NCBI GenBank assembly: GCA_050302475.1
Contig: JBNLBF010000002.1
Location: forward strand, 124,001 to 188,000
DNA from: NORP23 sp050302475
GTDB lineage: Bacteria; Pseudomonadota; Alphaproteobacteria; Rhodobacterales; Rhodobacteraceae
DNA: 64,000 nt
Reading direction: 5' to 3'
Part shown: positions 41,457 to 51,061 of the stretch, in pieces
Layout: each line of letters starts with the position of its first letter
How positions within the stretch are numbered: position 1 is the stretch's first letter
Notes under the pieces: generated by a model
Told to the model about the DNA's origin: nothing
Seen by the model: the letters and a program-made list of their open reading frames with translations, nothing else
Database searches by the model: none
Made by a program: the position numbers and the translations under genes

Positions 41457-42131
41457 ATGAACCAGAATACTCCCGATTCCGTCGACAAAGAAGAATTGAT
41501 CATTTCCTATCTGGGTTTGCGCAAAACTGTGGGAACTGTCGGTGTATTGCTCCCGATCGCACTTATGATCGCTGTTATCCTAGACAGCAACCTTTCCCTG
41601 ATGCCCTCGATCAGCCATTCCTATTATGAAGAATCTACCCATCTTGTGTTTGTCAGTGCGCTGGTCATTATCGGCGCGTTTCTCGGATCATATCGCGGAT
41701 ATCCTCCGCAGGATGGTGAGAAGATATCGGACCGGTCCCTCGCCTTGATCGCTGCGGTAGGTGCGGTGCTTACGGCCTTCGTGCCAACCGATCCGGACCC
41801 GAATGCAGCCCGATCTTTTCAAGGATATGTCCATTTTGCTGCAGCCGGGTCCTTCCTGCTGGCCATTGCGCTGCTGGCATATCTGAAATTTGCCCGCTCC
41901 AAAACGCATCGCCGTTTTTACAAATGGATGGGCGGGACAATCTTCGTCGTACTGATCCTGATCGTATTGATCATGATCTCAGGTGTTGGCGAGAAATGGG
42001 AATGGCCCTGGTTATTCTGGTTGGAAACCATCGCCGTCTGGGCATTTGGCGCCTCATGGCTCGTCAAAGGAAAGTTGCTCGAAGATCAATATGGCGCGAA
42101 AATTATGCATTGGTTCAAAAAAGTCACCTAG
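41457..42131 (+). CDS. Membrane protein of unknown function (six-helix)
   Basis: 224 residues from the ATG after GAGGGTGGCAAC; a start 36 bp upstream lacks a site. About six transmembrane stretches (38-58, 76-93, 105-120, 135-155, 170-190, 200-215). PSISHSYYEESTHLVFVSALVIIG near 60-85 is a recurrent feature of a hypothetical family. No catalytic motif seen. It follows zapE by 56 bp and precedes another small membrane protein. Confidence 0.7.
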   Translation: MNQNTPDSVDKEELIISYLGLRKTVGTVGVLLPIALMIAVILDSNLSLMPSISHSYYEESTHLVFVSALVIIGAFLGSYRGYPPQDGEKISDRSLALIAAVGAVLTAFVPTDPDPNAARSFQGYVHFAAAGSFLLAIALLAYLKFARSKTHRRFYKWMGGTIFVVLILIVLIMISGVGEKWEWPWLFWLETIAVWAFGASWLVKGKLLEDQYGAKIMHWFKKVT

Positions 42132-42261
42132 TGCGCACATAATCGCCACATTTTCCATGTGAAACATCGTTAACAAAACGTGTAACCAGTGGTTGAAGCA
42201 AAACGTTGTCTCAATGATTTCAACGTGATAGGCTGGAAAGCGAAGGTAGAGTGGAGGGAAA

Positions 42262-42825
42262 GTGAATACGGTAATCACCATATTCTTCAGGTTTCAGGGC
42301 CTGCTGGCGCTATTGTCGGGACTGTTGTGGCTCTATCTGATCCGTGAACAAAACTCCGCCGTGCAGATTTCTATTCCGCATGAACCGGTGCGTACAACAA
42401 TCCCTGCGCTGCTATTCGCAATATCCGTTATCTTCCTTTTGCCCTTCCTTTCACGATTGTTCCTGCAACGGATGCAGCGCGATTTTGCCCATAAAATTGT
42501 TCTGGTCATCCTTGTGATCGCTATGATCATGATCAGTTTCGTGGCGCTGGCCACCGGGGCCGGATATATCGATGAATCTTACCGGCAGTTGGAACCTGCG
42601 TTGCTGGGATTTGCCAGAGGGTCGAGTGTCGCGATCGCTATTTTGCTGCTTTTCACCAAAGCGGAGGCCGAACCTGCCCCGCAAAAAGCCAAGCCAGTGA
42701 AAAAGAAAAAGGGCAAAGACCCGAGTAAGCCAGTAAAGCTGAAGATCATTAACGAGATTGTCATCGGTAACGAGGATAACGACCGCAGCTTCCGCGAACT
42801 CCGCAAATCCCGCTCCCAGTTCTAA
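42262..42825 (+). CDS. Small membrane protein with basic C-terminal tail, unknown function
   Basis: 187 residues from a GTG start behind GGAGGGAAA. Four hydrophobic segments (8-27, 46-64, 77-100, 112-130), then a soluble Lys/Pro-rich region (KAKPVKKKKGKDPSKPVKLKII, about 140-162) and a charged tail. No family recognised. The stop shares CTAA with the convergent lytic transglycosylase. Confidence 0.68.
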   Translation: MNTVITIFFRFQGLLALLSGLLWLYLIREQNSAVQISIPHEPVRTTIPALLFAISVIFLLPFLSRLFLQRMQRDFAHKIVLVILVIAMIMISFVALATGAGYIDESYRQLEPALLGFARGSSVAIAILLLFTKAEAEPAPQKAKPVKKKKGKDPSKPVKLKIINEIVIGNEDNDRSFRELRKSRSQF

Positions 42826-44039
42826 CGTCTGCGCAACGCTTCAAGTAACGCGCGCGAAGGCATACCATCCGGCAGCATACCGTTCTGAACCTGAAAAGCC
42901 TGTATCGCTTCGATGCTCGCAGGACCAATCATCCCGTCTACACCGGCGGTATCCAGCCCCATTGCGTTCAACCGCTCCTGAATCTCGCGAATTTCGCTGC
43001 GTTTCAGCTGTTCCGTTCCACGTGGCCAACTGGCAGTAAAGGGACCAGCGCCTATGATCCTGTCAGCCAGATGGCCAACCGCCAGCGAATAGGACACCGA
43101 CATATTATACTGCCGGATCACCTGAAAATTCGGAAAGACCGCAAATACTGGCCCCTGCGCGCCCGCTGGGGCGATCAGCGCGGTTGCCCCGTGGTTCGGG
43201 ACCTGCCCGCCACTGACAGTCCGCACGCCGCGATCATTCCAGAATCGCGCAGATTGGGTCTGGTATTCCCCGATCAGGCTATAATCGAACCCTTGCGGCA
43301 GGCGAACCTCTACCCCCCAAGGCGCGCGGTAATCCCACCCCAGCTGGTTCAGATAGTGCGCGGTTGAGGCTAGCGCGTCTCGCGGGTTATCCCCCCAAAT
43401 GTCTTTGCGCCCGTCGCCATTATAATCCTGGGCATAACGCAGATAGGTCGAGGGCATGAATTGGGTGTGCCCCATCGCGCCGCTCCACCCGCCAACCATC
43501 CGATCTGCACTGATCTGGCCCGCGGCGATAATCTTAAGCGCGGCGATCAGTTCCGCCTCGGCGAAAGCCTGACGACGGCCGTCATGCGCTGCGTTTGCCA
43601 GTGCGGAAATGACGTTTGTGTTGCCTTTGAAACCGCCGAATGCGCTCTCCATACTCCAGATAGCTATCAGGATCTGACCATCCACACGATAGCGCTGTTC
43701 CAGCGCGGCGAGTGTGTCGGACAGCTCCGCGGCTTTGGTCCGACCCGTATTGACACGCGCACCCGACACGGCGTCATCCAGATAGTCCCAGATCGGGCGC
43801 ACGAATTCCGCCTGATTGGCGTCAGCCTCACGCGTGCTGCTTTCATAGCGGACATTGCGAAACGCTTCGTCGAACACGGCTGCCGGAATACCTTCGGCCA
43901 GCGCGCGCACCCGAAACTGCGTCTGCCAGGCGTCCATTGGGGCAGCCTGCACGGGGGTGAAATTCGGGGCACGTTGCACCGGGAGTTGCATATCGGCCAG
44001 TGCCGGACTTGCCAGAAGAAGTAGGATCAGAACTCTCAT
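42822..44039 (-). CDS. Lytic murein transglycosylase (MltB-type, GH103) with peptidoglycan-binding domain
   Basis: 405 residues; a signal peptide of about 16 residues. The catalytic Glu131 lies in IAIWSMESAFGGF, followed by SGAMGHTQFMPSTY and DGRKDIWGDNPRDALASTAHYL, all typical of MltB. The last 60 residues form PG_binding_1 (IQERLNAMGLDTAGVDGMIG). It cuts glycan strands to 1,6-anhydro ends in the periplasm. Upstream on the same strand is rnr, 14 bp away. Confidence 0.92.
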   Translation of the reverse strand: MRVLILLLLASPALADMQLPVQRAPNFTPVQAAPMDAWQTQFRVRALAEGIPAAVFDEAFRNVRYESSTREADANQAEFVRPIWDYLDDAVSGARVNTGRTKAAELSDTLAALEQRYRVDGQILIAIWSMESAFGGFKGNTNVISALANAAHDGRRQAFAEAELIAALKIIAAGQISADRMVGGWSGAMGHTQFMPSTYLRYAQDYNGDGRKDIWGDNPRDALASTAHYLNQLGWDYRAPWGVEVRLPQGFDYSLIGEYQTQSARFWNDRGVRTVSGGQVPNHGATALIAPAGAQGPVFAVFPNFQVIRQYNMSVSYSLAVGHLADRIIGAGPFTASWPRGTEQLKRSEIREIQERLNAMGLDTAGVDGMIGPASIEAIQAFQVQNGMLPDGMPSRALLEALRRR

Positions 44040-44053
44040 GATCCCACCATAGC

Positions 44054-46288
44054 CTAGCGACGGCGTGAGGTCTTGGGTTTGCGTTTCGTGCTGGTGCGGT
44101 TTCGGCGAACTTTTGCCCGCCCCCCTTGCGAGGTCCCCTTGGGCATCGGTTTCCCGTCCAGTTCCAGCAACTCAAACGTCAGCCCGCCGGTGATCGGTGC
44201 AGCTTCGGCCAGCCGAACCACAGCCGGCATCCCGATGGCTATAACCCGTTTGGATTTTTCGCCCTTCAGCGTGTTGGTATCCGCATCGAATATCCAGTAT
44301 TCGCGTCCCAGATGTGACAGCGGAATGATCCCGTCCGCGCCGGTTTCCTCCAGACTGACAAACAGCCCGAACCGGGCAATACCCGACACTTTGCCGGGGA
44401 ACTCGTTGCCGACCCGTTCGGACAAATACGCCGCCAGATAGCGGTCCGTTGTGTCCCGCTCAGCCAGCATGGATCGCCGCTCCGTCTGGCTGATATGTTC
44501 GGCGGTGGCGTCCAGATTTTCGATCTCCTCCGGGCTCAACCCGTCATCCCCCCAGCCATGGGCCGAGATCAGGGCCCGATGCACAATCAGGTCCGAATAA
44601 CGCCGGATGGGCGAGGTGAAATGCGCATAGCGTTTAAGGTTTAGCCCGAAATGCCCGAAATTCTCCCTCGCATAATAGGCCTGCGTCATCGACCGCAGTA
44701 CGGTCATGGAGATCGTCTCGGAATGCTCCGTCCCTGCCGCCTGATCCAGCAGCCGGTTCAATTGCGCCGTTTTCAATACCTGCCCTTTGGCGAGGTTCAG
44801 CCCGACAGATGCCACGGTTTCGCGCAGCGCCTCCAGTTTCTCGGGCTTTGGCGGTTCGTGGACACGATACAAAAGCGGTTTGCGTTTGGCCTCCAGCGTT
44901 TCGGCGGCGCATACATTGGCGAGGACCATGAATTCCTCCACCAGTTTATGCGCATCAAACCGGTCGCGGAAAGCAACAGAAACCACTTTGCCTTCCTCCG
45001 ACAGGATGATCTTGCGTTCGGGTAAATCGAGATGCAGCGGTTGGCGGTTGTTGGTTGCCTTGCGCGCGGCGAAATAGGCTGCCCAAAGCGGCTTGATCCC
45101 GTCCTCGATCAAGGGCTTGGTTTGGTCATCCGGGTGACCGTCCGCCGCCGCCTGCGCCTGTTCATAAGATAGCGACGCGGGCGAGCGCATATAGCCCCGC
45201 ACAAACCGATGATCAATCTTTTCGCCCGCCGCATTCAGCGTGATTTTCACCGCCACACAGGGACGGTCCACACCTTCATGTAGTGAACATAAATCGCCCG
45301 ACAATTTGTCCGGCAGCATCGGCACAACACGGTCAGGAAAATAGGATGAATTCCCGCGCTTGCGTGCTTCCTTGTCCAGTGCCGAGCCGGGTCGCACATA
45401 GTGCGCCACATCCGCAATCGCGACCCAGACGATAAAACCGCCCTCGTTTTTCTTGTCCGTGTCCGGCACCGCGCAGATCGCATCGTCATGGTCACGCGCG
45501 TCTGACGGATCGATTGTGAATAGCGGCAGGTGACGCAGGTCTTCTCGATTGCCCAGCGGCACAGGTTTGGCTTTCACAGCCTCTTTCTCGGCGGCCTCCG
45601 GGAAATCGACGGGAATACCATGTTCGTGGATGGCAATCAGCGACACTGACCGTGGCGCCATCGGATCGCCGAGCCGTTCTTTGACGCGTGCGCGCGGCAA
45701 CCCTGCCCGGGCGGACCCGACCTTGACGCCCTCGACCAGCTCGCCGTCCTTCGCTCCGTTCTTGTCCGCTGACGAGACGATCCATTCCTTGGAGGCCTTC
45801 TTATCCACCGGCACGATCCGTCCGCCGGTTTCTGTCGAACGGTAAATCCCCAGGATCGTTGCCGCACCAGATCCGATCTTACGGATCAGTCGCCCCTCGT
45901 AAGGCGCATGTTCATCGCCGGTTTTAGCGATCCGGAACAGCCCGCGATCGCCAATCCCCAGCGCCGGATCACCCTTTTTCGGGACCAGAAGCACAGCGGG
46001 GGCGCGGACATCCTGTTTCCAGTTGGCCGGCTCGGCAAATACGTCGCCGTCGGCGTCAATAGCGGTAACCTGCAGCAACTCCACCGGCTCCAATGCTCCG
46101 CTAGCACGAATATCCTTCCGGTTACCTTGAAGCGCACCGTCGGCCTGTAGCTCCCGCAGCAGCTTCTTCAACGCGATCCGATCCTGCCCTTTAATGCCAA
46201 ATGCCCGCGCAATATCGCGTTTGCTGGCCGCGCCGGGATTGTCGCGGACCCATTCTAATATTTGTTCTTTACTTGGAAATTGTTTCAT
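44054..46288 (-). CDS. rnr: Ribonuclease R
   Basis: 744 residues from ATG 46288, behind AAAGGGCGGC (a start 27 bp upstream is worse). Layout: a helix-turn-helix (about 10-60), cold-shock domains, the RNB catalytic core with DARDHDDAICAV (near 265-276), an S1 domain (near 625-700) and a basic tail. It is a processive 3'-5' exoribonuclease for structured RNA. Followed 14 bp later by the MltB-type gene. Confidence 0.94.
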   Translation of the reverse strand: MKQFPSKEQILEWVRDNPGAASKRDIARAFGIKGQDRIALKKLLRELQADGALQGNRKDIRASGALEPVELLQVTAIDADGDVFAEPANWKQDVRAPAVLLVPKKGDPALGIGDRGLFRIAKTGDEHAPYEGRLIRKIGSGAATILGIYRSTETGGRIVPVDKKASKEWIVSSADKNGAKDGELVEGVKVGSARAGLPRARVKERLGDPMAPRSVSLIAIHEHGIPVDFPEAAEKEAVKAKPVPLGNREDLRHLPLFTIDPSDARDHDDAICAVPDTDKKNEGGFIVWVAIADVAHYVRPGSALDKEARKRGNSSYFPDRVVPMLPDKLSGDLCSLHEGVDRPCVAVKITLNAAGEKIDHRFVRGYMRSPASLSYEQAQAAADGHPDDQTKPLIEDGIKPLWAAYFAARKATNNRQPLHLDLPERKIILSEEGKVVSVAFRDRFDAHKLVEEFMVLANVCAAETLEAKRKPLLYRVHEPPKPEKLEALRETVASVGLNLAKGQVLKTAQLNRLLDQAAGTEHSETISMTVLRSMTQAYYARENFGHFGLNLKRYAHFTSPIRRYSDLIVHRALISAHGWGDDGLSPEEIENLDATAEHISQTERRSMLAERDTTDRYLAAYLSERVGNEFPGKVSGIARFGLFVSLEETGADGIIPLSHLGREYWIFDADTNTLKGEKSKRVIAIGMPAVVRLAEAAPITGGLTFELLELDGKPMPKGTSQGGRAKVRRNRTSTKRKPKTSRRR

Positions 46289-46332
46289 GCCGCCCTTTAC
46301 CATGCGGGCGACCACTCGTCATGCGGATTCGA

Positions 46333-46980
46333 TTAGAAACGCAATCCGACTCTGATCTGTGCCGATTGCGTCAGACTGTCGATCCCCACGCTTGGGTCGT
46401 TTTCAAAATCGCCCGTAAGATCTCTTACGAGGTATTCGGCTCCGACAAACACGCTGTCATTGATTTGGTAATCCACACCAAGCCCGTAATTCACGCCCGT
46501 TGCGCTTGCAGTGTCGGGGGGACCCGTCCGATCTTCCCATTTACCAAGCGAACCACCCAACACACCATAAACCAGCGCATCGCCAACGGCGTAGCCAGCG
46601 CGGGCCTTGATATCGAAGAAGCTGGCGTAATTCGCACCAAATGAAGATGGTATATCAGAGTCAATGTCACCGAGCGCATAAGATGCTTCAGCGCCATAGA
46701 CTAATGACCCGGTCTGGAAACTATACCCGGCAAAGGCGCCGTAATTCACACCTTCAAGCCCCCACGGGCCGTTTGAGAAAGCCCCACCGGAGAAATAATT
46801 CTGCTCGCCGGTTTCCCAGCCAACCAGTCCGCCCGCATAAAATCCTTCCCATGCGGACCCAACCCCGACGGGAGCCGGACTTATGACCGGAGCATCGGTC
46901 ACTGGTGGGGCGTCCAGACTCCCAGCCCGTGCCGCGAAAGCGACAAAACAAAGGGCCAAAATGAACGGGATTCGTATCAT
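46333..46980 (-). CDS. Outer membrane beta-barrel protein (Omp25/OmpA-like porin family)
   Basis: 215 residues from the ATG after AAGGATCGT; an ATG 15 bp upstream is an alternative. A signal peptide of about 18 residues ends ARA. The rest alternates hydrophobic and polar strands, with WEGFYAGGLVGWETGE near 41-56, repeated GYxxG and YGLGVDYQIN-type strands, and a final RVGLRF ending in phenylalanine as required for barrel assembly. The Omp25-like family of alphaproteobacteria fits. Function beyond outer-membrane structure unknown. Confidence 0.87.
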   Translation of the reverse strand: MIRIPFILALCFVAFAARAGSLDAPPVTDAPVISPAPVGVGSAWEGFYAGGLVGWETGEQNYFSGGAFSNGPWGLEGVNYGAFAGYSFQTGSLVYGAEASYALGDIDSDIPSSFGANYASFFDIKARAGYAVGDALVYGVLGGSLGKWEDRTGPPDTASATGVNYGLGVDYQINDSVFVGAEYLVRDLTGDFENDPSVGIDSLTQSAQIRVGLRF

Positions 46981-47150
46981 ACGATCCTTCATCATTCGTT
47001 AGGGTTAAGAACTGGTGAATCACTCGGTGGGGTGTGATCAGCTTATCTGCGCTTTTGCATTTCGCAAGCACTGGTTGACTCGAAGAGTCCAGAATTGTTG
47101 TAAATTCAACACATAAGCAGAAAGTTGCGAACAAAACGAGATCACAGAAT

Positions 47151-47179
47151 CCGCACAACCGTAACTATGGGTTGTGCGG
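47151..47179 (-). terminator. Hairpin right after topA
   Basis: A perfect 10-bp repeat, CCGCACAACC (47151-47160) and GGTTGTGCGG (47170-47179), with a 9-nt loop, touching the topA stop codon. The T-run on the minus strand is weak (ATTCTGT), so efficiency is uncertain. Confidence 0.6.
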
Positions 47180-49720
47180 TTAGCTTTTCTTGGCGCGGGT
47201 GCGTTTTTTGCCTTTGGTTGCCGCTTTCGCCGCCACCAGTTCCAACGCCATGTCCATGGTCACATCTTCGGGCTCGGTGCCTTTGGGCAGGGTCGCATTG
47301 ATCTTTTCCCACTTCACATACGGGCCATAGCGGCCGTTCATGACATTGACCGCACCGCCATCGGGGTGATCACCCAGCTCTTTTATCGGTTTCGCCGCCT
47401 GCCCGCGGCCACCGCGCGCGGCTTTTTGCGCGATCAGTTCCACGGCATGGTTCATGCCGATGGTCAGGACATCCTCGGCTTCCTTGATATTGGCATAGAC
47501 TTTCTGGTCCTTACCATTCTCATCAGCCTTCGTATGCACGACATAGGGGCCATAGCGCCCGATCCCGGCTTCGACGATACCCCCTTCCGGGTGATCGCCA
47601 ATCAGACGCGGCAGCGACAAGAGTTGCAGCGCTTTCTCCAGATCGACCTTTTCCAGTTCCATCCCTTTGGGGATCGAGGACCGGTTGGGTTTCGGATTTT
47701 CCTCGGTCACTTCACCCTGCTGGACAAACGGGCCGAAGCGGCCAGTGCGCAGTGTGATTTTCTCGCCGTCATCATCGAACCCCAGCAGCTTGCCGTCAGG
47801 TCCAGCAATATCGCCGCCCTCAACCTCGCCCGACAGCGGTCGGGTGTAGCGACATTCGGGGTAGTTCGAGCAACCGATAAAAGCCCCACCGGCGCGCGAC
47901 GTGCGCATCGACAACCGCCCGTCGCCGCAATTTTTACAGATGCGCGGGTCAGATCCATCTTCGGTTGGGGGGAACAGGTGAGGTTCCAGAATTTCATTGA
48001 TCTTGTCCAGAACCTCGGTAATCCGCAGTTCAGATGTATCGTCGATGCTTGCGGAAAACTCTTTCCAGAACCGGGTCAGGAGTTTTTTGTAATCCTCGTC
48101 CCCGGCGCTGACCTTATCCAGATCATCTTCCAGTTCGGCGGTGAAATCATAGCCGACATAGCGGCGGAAATAGTTTTCGAGGAAGATCGTGACCAATCGC
48201 CCCTTATCCTCGGGCACCAGTCGGCCGCTTTCTTTGCGGACATATTCGCGATCCTGGATCGTCGTGACGATCGAGGCATAGGTGGACGGACGCCCGATCC
48301 CCAACTCCTCCATCTTCTGGACAATCGATGCCTCGGAATAGCGTGGCGGCGGTTGGGTGAAATGCTGTTCCGGCGTGACCTCGCGTTTATCGACACCTTC
48401 ACCATCCGACATGACGGGCAGCAGTTTGTCATCTTCGTCGATGACCTGATCCTCACGCCCTTCGGTATAGACCTTCATGAAGCCTTCGAAAGTGATGACC
48501 TGACCTGTAGCGCGCAGACCAACCTGTTTGTCAGCCGATTCAATTTCGACAGTGGTGCGTTCCAGCCGCGCCGCCGCCATCTGGCAGGCGATGGAGCGTT
48601 TCCAGATCAGATCGTAAAGTTTCTTTTGATCCGCCTCGACCCGGCCCAGCTTCGACGGGTCGACAGCCATATCTGTCGGGCGGATGCATTCGTGCGCTTC
48701 CTGTGCATTCTTGGCTTTGTTTTTGTACATTCGCGGGCTGTCGGGCAGGTACTCCGCACCGTAGCGATCTTTGATCACGTCACGCGCGGCCATCACGGCC
48801 TCCGGCGCCATGTCGATCCCATCGGTCCGCATATACGTAATGTAACCGGCCTCATAGAGGCGTTGCGCTGTGCTCATGGTCTGACGGGCACCGAAACCAA
48901 ATTTACGGCTGGCTTCCTGTTGCAGGGTGGAAGTCATGAAGGGGGCGGACGGATTGCGGTTGCCGGGCTTTGCCTCGACCGAGGCAATTGTCAGGTCGCG
49001 TGACTGCACGGCGTGGACGGCCAGATCGGCGGCCTCTGCGGTGGCAATGTCGAACTTTTCCAGCTTCTTGCCACCCAGCACCGTCAGGCGGGCGGTAAAA
49101 TCTTTACCACGTACGGTCGCCAGTTGCGCGGCAACGGTCCAGTATTCCTGCGCTTTAAACGCCTCAATCTCCATCTCGCGATCAACAATCAGGCGCAGGA
49201 CAACCGACTGCACACGACCCGCGGATTTCGCGCCGGGCAATTTGCGCCAGAGGACCGGCGACAGGTTGAATCCCACAAGATAATCAAGCGCCCGGCGCGC
49301 CAGATAGGCATCGACCAGCGGCTGATCGACCTGGCGCGGATGTTCCATGGCCTCGGTCACGGCGGATTTGGTGATCGCGTTGAATACAACCCGTTCAACC
49401 TTCGTCGATTTCTTGATGGCTTTGCGCTTGCGCAACACTTCTTCGAGATGCCAGGAAATCGCTTCCCCTTCTCGATCCGGGTCAGTGGCGAGGATCAGCG
49501 TGTCGTCATCTTTAAGCGCATCGACGATGGCTTTGATATGTTTTTGGGACGGTCCGGCGACCTCCCACTTCATATCGAAATCATTTTCCGTGTCCACCGA
49601 GCCGTCTTTCGGCGGCAGGTCACGCACATGCCCGTAGGACGCCAGAACGGTGTAATCTTTGCCGAGATATTTATTGATGGTTTTGGCTTTGGCCGGGGAC
49701 TCGACAACAACAACGGGCAT
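47180..49720 (-). CDS. topA: DNA topoisomerase I
   Basis: 846 residues from MPVVVVESPAKAKT; 24 extra in-frame residues upstream look non-coding. TOPRIM domain (1-120, LATDPDREGEAISWHL), the active tyrosine in ITYMRTDG near 300, then one Cys4 zinc module (CKNC...CSNYPEC) and three C-terminal repeats GRFGPF, GRYGPY, GRYGPY ending in a Lys/Arg tail. It relaxes negative supercoils through a 5'-phosphotyrosine bond. Confidence 0.96.
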   Translation of the reverse strand: MPVVVVESPAKAKTINKYLGKDYTVLASYGHVRDLPPKDGSVDTENDFDMKWEVAGPSQKHIKAIVDALKDDDTLILATDPDREGEAISWHLEEVLRKRKAIKKSTKVERVVFNAITKSAVTEAMEHPRQVDQPLVDAYLARRALDYLVGFNLSPVLWRKLPGAKSAGRVQSVVLRLIVDREMEIEAFKAQEYWTVAAQLATVRGKDFTARLTVLGGKKLEKFDIATAEAADLAVHAVQSRDLTIASVEAKPGNRNPSAPFMTSTLQQEASRKFGFGARQTMSTAQRLYEAGYITYMRTDGIDMAPEAVMAARDVIKDRYGAEYLPDSPRMYKNKAKNAQEAHECIRPTDMAVDPSKLGRVEADQKKLYDLIWKRSIACQMAAARLERTTVEIESADKQVGLRATGQVITFEGFMKVYTEGREDQVIDEDDKLLPVMSDGEGVDKREVTPEQHFTQPPPRYSEASIVQKMEELGIGRPSTYASIVTTIQDREYVRKESGRLVPEDKGRLVTIFLENYFRRYVGYDFTAELEDDLDKVSAGDEDYKKLLTRFWKEFSASIDDTSELRITEVLDKINEILEPHLFPPTEDGSDPRICKNCGDGRLSMRTSRAGGAFIGCSNYPECRYTRPLSGEVEGGDIAGPDGKLLGFDDDGEKITLRTGRFGPFVQQGEVTEENPKPNRSSIPKGMELEKVDLEKALQLLSLPRLIGDHPEGGIVEAGIGRYGPYVVHTKADENGKDQKVYANIKEAEDVLTIGMNHAVELIAQKAARGGRGQAAKPIKELGDHPDGGAVNVMNGRYGPYVKWEKINATLPKGTEPEDVTMDMALELVAAKAATKGKKRTRAKKS

Positions 49721-49838
49721 ACGGGAATTCTCCAGAATCGCGGGGCGTTTACATGGGCGGGGAACATGTGGTGAAGGTCGGGGGGATGTCAATGGGGGAG
49801 TTTTTCGGCGGCAAATCCGCCCCTCAATACCCCGGGGC

Positions 49839-50201
49839 TTAGCTGAACAGGATCAGTCCCCAGACAATGACAGCCATGACGATGGCAAAGAAAACCATCC
49901 CGCTGCCGATGTCTTTAGCCTTCTTCGACAGAGGGTGCAAATCTTCGGAAATACGGTTCACGACAGATTCCAGCCCGGTGTTTGCCAGTTCCATCAGAAC
50001 CACGTTCCATGTTGCCAGCACGAGCACAGCGCGCTCCAGTCCGGTGAAATCAAACAGGAACATGACCACCGTCAGCAACGCCGCGACGATACTCCACTGC
50101 CGCATCCCGTCTTCGGTCTGATAGGCGGACCAGATCCCCTGCAACGACCAGATTGTGGCGTTGGTATTTCGGGCGAGTACTTTTTTGATAAACGCAAACA
50201 T
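49839..50201 (-). CDS. dgkA: Diacylglycerol kinase (DgkA type)
   Basis: 120 residues with three transmembrane helices and the family motif MELANTGLESVVNRI (about 69-83), whose Glu and Asn bind Mg-ATP. It phosphorylates diacylglycerol in the inner membrane to recycle lipid from membrane-derived glucans. Divergent from bioY across a 127-bp gap holding a 12-bp palindrome. Confidence 0.93.
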   Translation of the reverse strand: MFAFIKKVLARNTNATIWSLQGIWSAYQTEDGMRQWSIVAALLTVVMFLFDFTGLERAVLVLATWNVVLMELANTGLESVVNRISEDLHPLSKKAKDIGSGMVFFAIVMAVIVWGLILFS

Positions 50202-50204
50202 CGG

Positions 50205-50216
50205 CGCAATATTGCG
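50205..50216. promoter_or_regulatory. 12-bp palindrome between dgkA and bioY
   Basis: CGCAATATTGCG is a perfect palindrome, 3 bp from the dgkA start and 112 bp before bioY. It may be an operator. It does not match the known alphaproteobacterial BioR consensus TTATMKATAA. Confidence 0.35.
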
Positions 50217-50328
50217 TCAATTTGCAGTTCTGCCAAGGGAAATTGTCCTTTTACAATACGGAATAGCCTTGCACCTGACGGGCATCCCATGCGAAAGCAG
50301 ATACGATCAAACACTAAGGGGATAGTCT

Positions 50329-50970
50329 ATGGCCACTGCAACATTCGACAAAGTTCTCACCGAAGCCGTATGGAATGCCGAGGGCGCAGCCTTATGGACG
50401 AAGCGTGCTGTACTGGTGCTTGCCGGGATATTGTTGTTAGCGATTTCTGCTAAAATCAAATTGCCGATCCCGCCCTCTCCGGTGCCGGTGAACCTTCAGA
50501 CATTCGTAGTGCTCGCGGTTGGCGCTGCTTATGGGCCGCGGCTCGGGCTGACGACGATTCTGGGATATCTTCTTGTCGGCATGATCGGCTTTGATGTGTT
50601 CACAAGTTCCACAGCCGAGTTCAGCGGTTGGGGATACATGCAGGGATCAACCGGCGGATATCTTGTCGGCTTTCTGGTTGCTGCGCTTGCACTTGGATAT
50701 GCGGCTCGCAAAGGATGGGACAGGAACGTTGTTCTGATGGCGGCCGCAATGGTGATCGGCAATCTGGTGATCTACACATTCGGACTGGCTTGGCTTGCTT
50801 ACTGGATTAGTTCGACAGGTAAACTGGATGTCGCAACATATGGTTCGCTCAGCGCGCAGACCGCTGCATGGGGGCTGTTCCCGTTCCTGATCGGCGATCT
50901 GATGAAAGTTCTACTGGCGGCTATCTTGCTTCCGACGCTTTGGAAGCTGGTTGGAAAAGCCCGAACCTGA
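50329..50970 (+). CDS. bioY: Biotin transporter BioY (ECF S component)
   Basis: 213 residues with six hydrophobic helices. Motifs: IPPSPVPVNLQTFVVLAVGAAYGPRLG (split here: IPPSPVPVNLQTF near 45-57 and GAAYGPRLG near 65-73), and SAQTAAWGLFPFLIGDLMK near the end. Solo BioY can import biotin; ECF partners BioMN are not in the window. Starts behind AAGGGGATAGTCT and ends at a strong terminator. Confidence 0.92.
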   Translation: MATATFDKVLTEAVWNAEGAALWTKRAVLVLAGILLLAISAKIKLPIPPSPVPVNLQTFVVLAVGAAYGPRLGLTTILGYLLVGMIGFDVFTSSTAEFSGWGYMQGSTGGYLVGFLVAALALGYAARKGWDRNVVLMAAAMVIGNLVIYTFGLAWLAYWISSTGKLDVATYGSLSAQTAAWGLFPFLIGDLMKVLLAAILLPTLWKLVGKART

Positions 50971-50989
50971 TCCGTCAGACAATATCCTG

Positions 50990-51020
50990 AAAAAGGCGCC
51001 CATGGATTGGCGCCTTTTTT
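50990..51020 (+). terminator. Terminator after bioY
   Basis: AAAAAGGCGCC (50990-51000) pairs with GGCGCCTTTTT (51009-51019), 8-nt loop, then a further T. A strong rho-independent terminator; its left A-run also allows use from the other strand. Confidence 0.9.
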
Positions 51021-51061
51021 GTTCAAACTTTCAAGAAGTACGATGACACGGTGCGCTAATC

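Noticed and set aside
47174..49003. 609-codon plus-strand frame opposite topA
   Set aside because: Antisense shadow of the well-supported topA gene, with no start context or recognisable domain.
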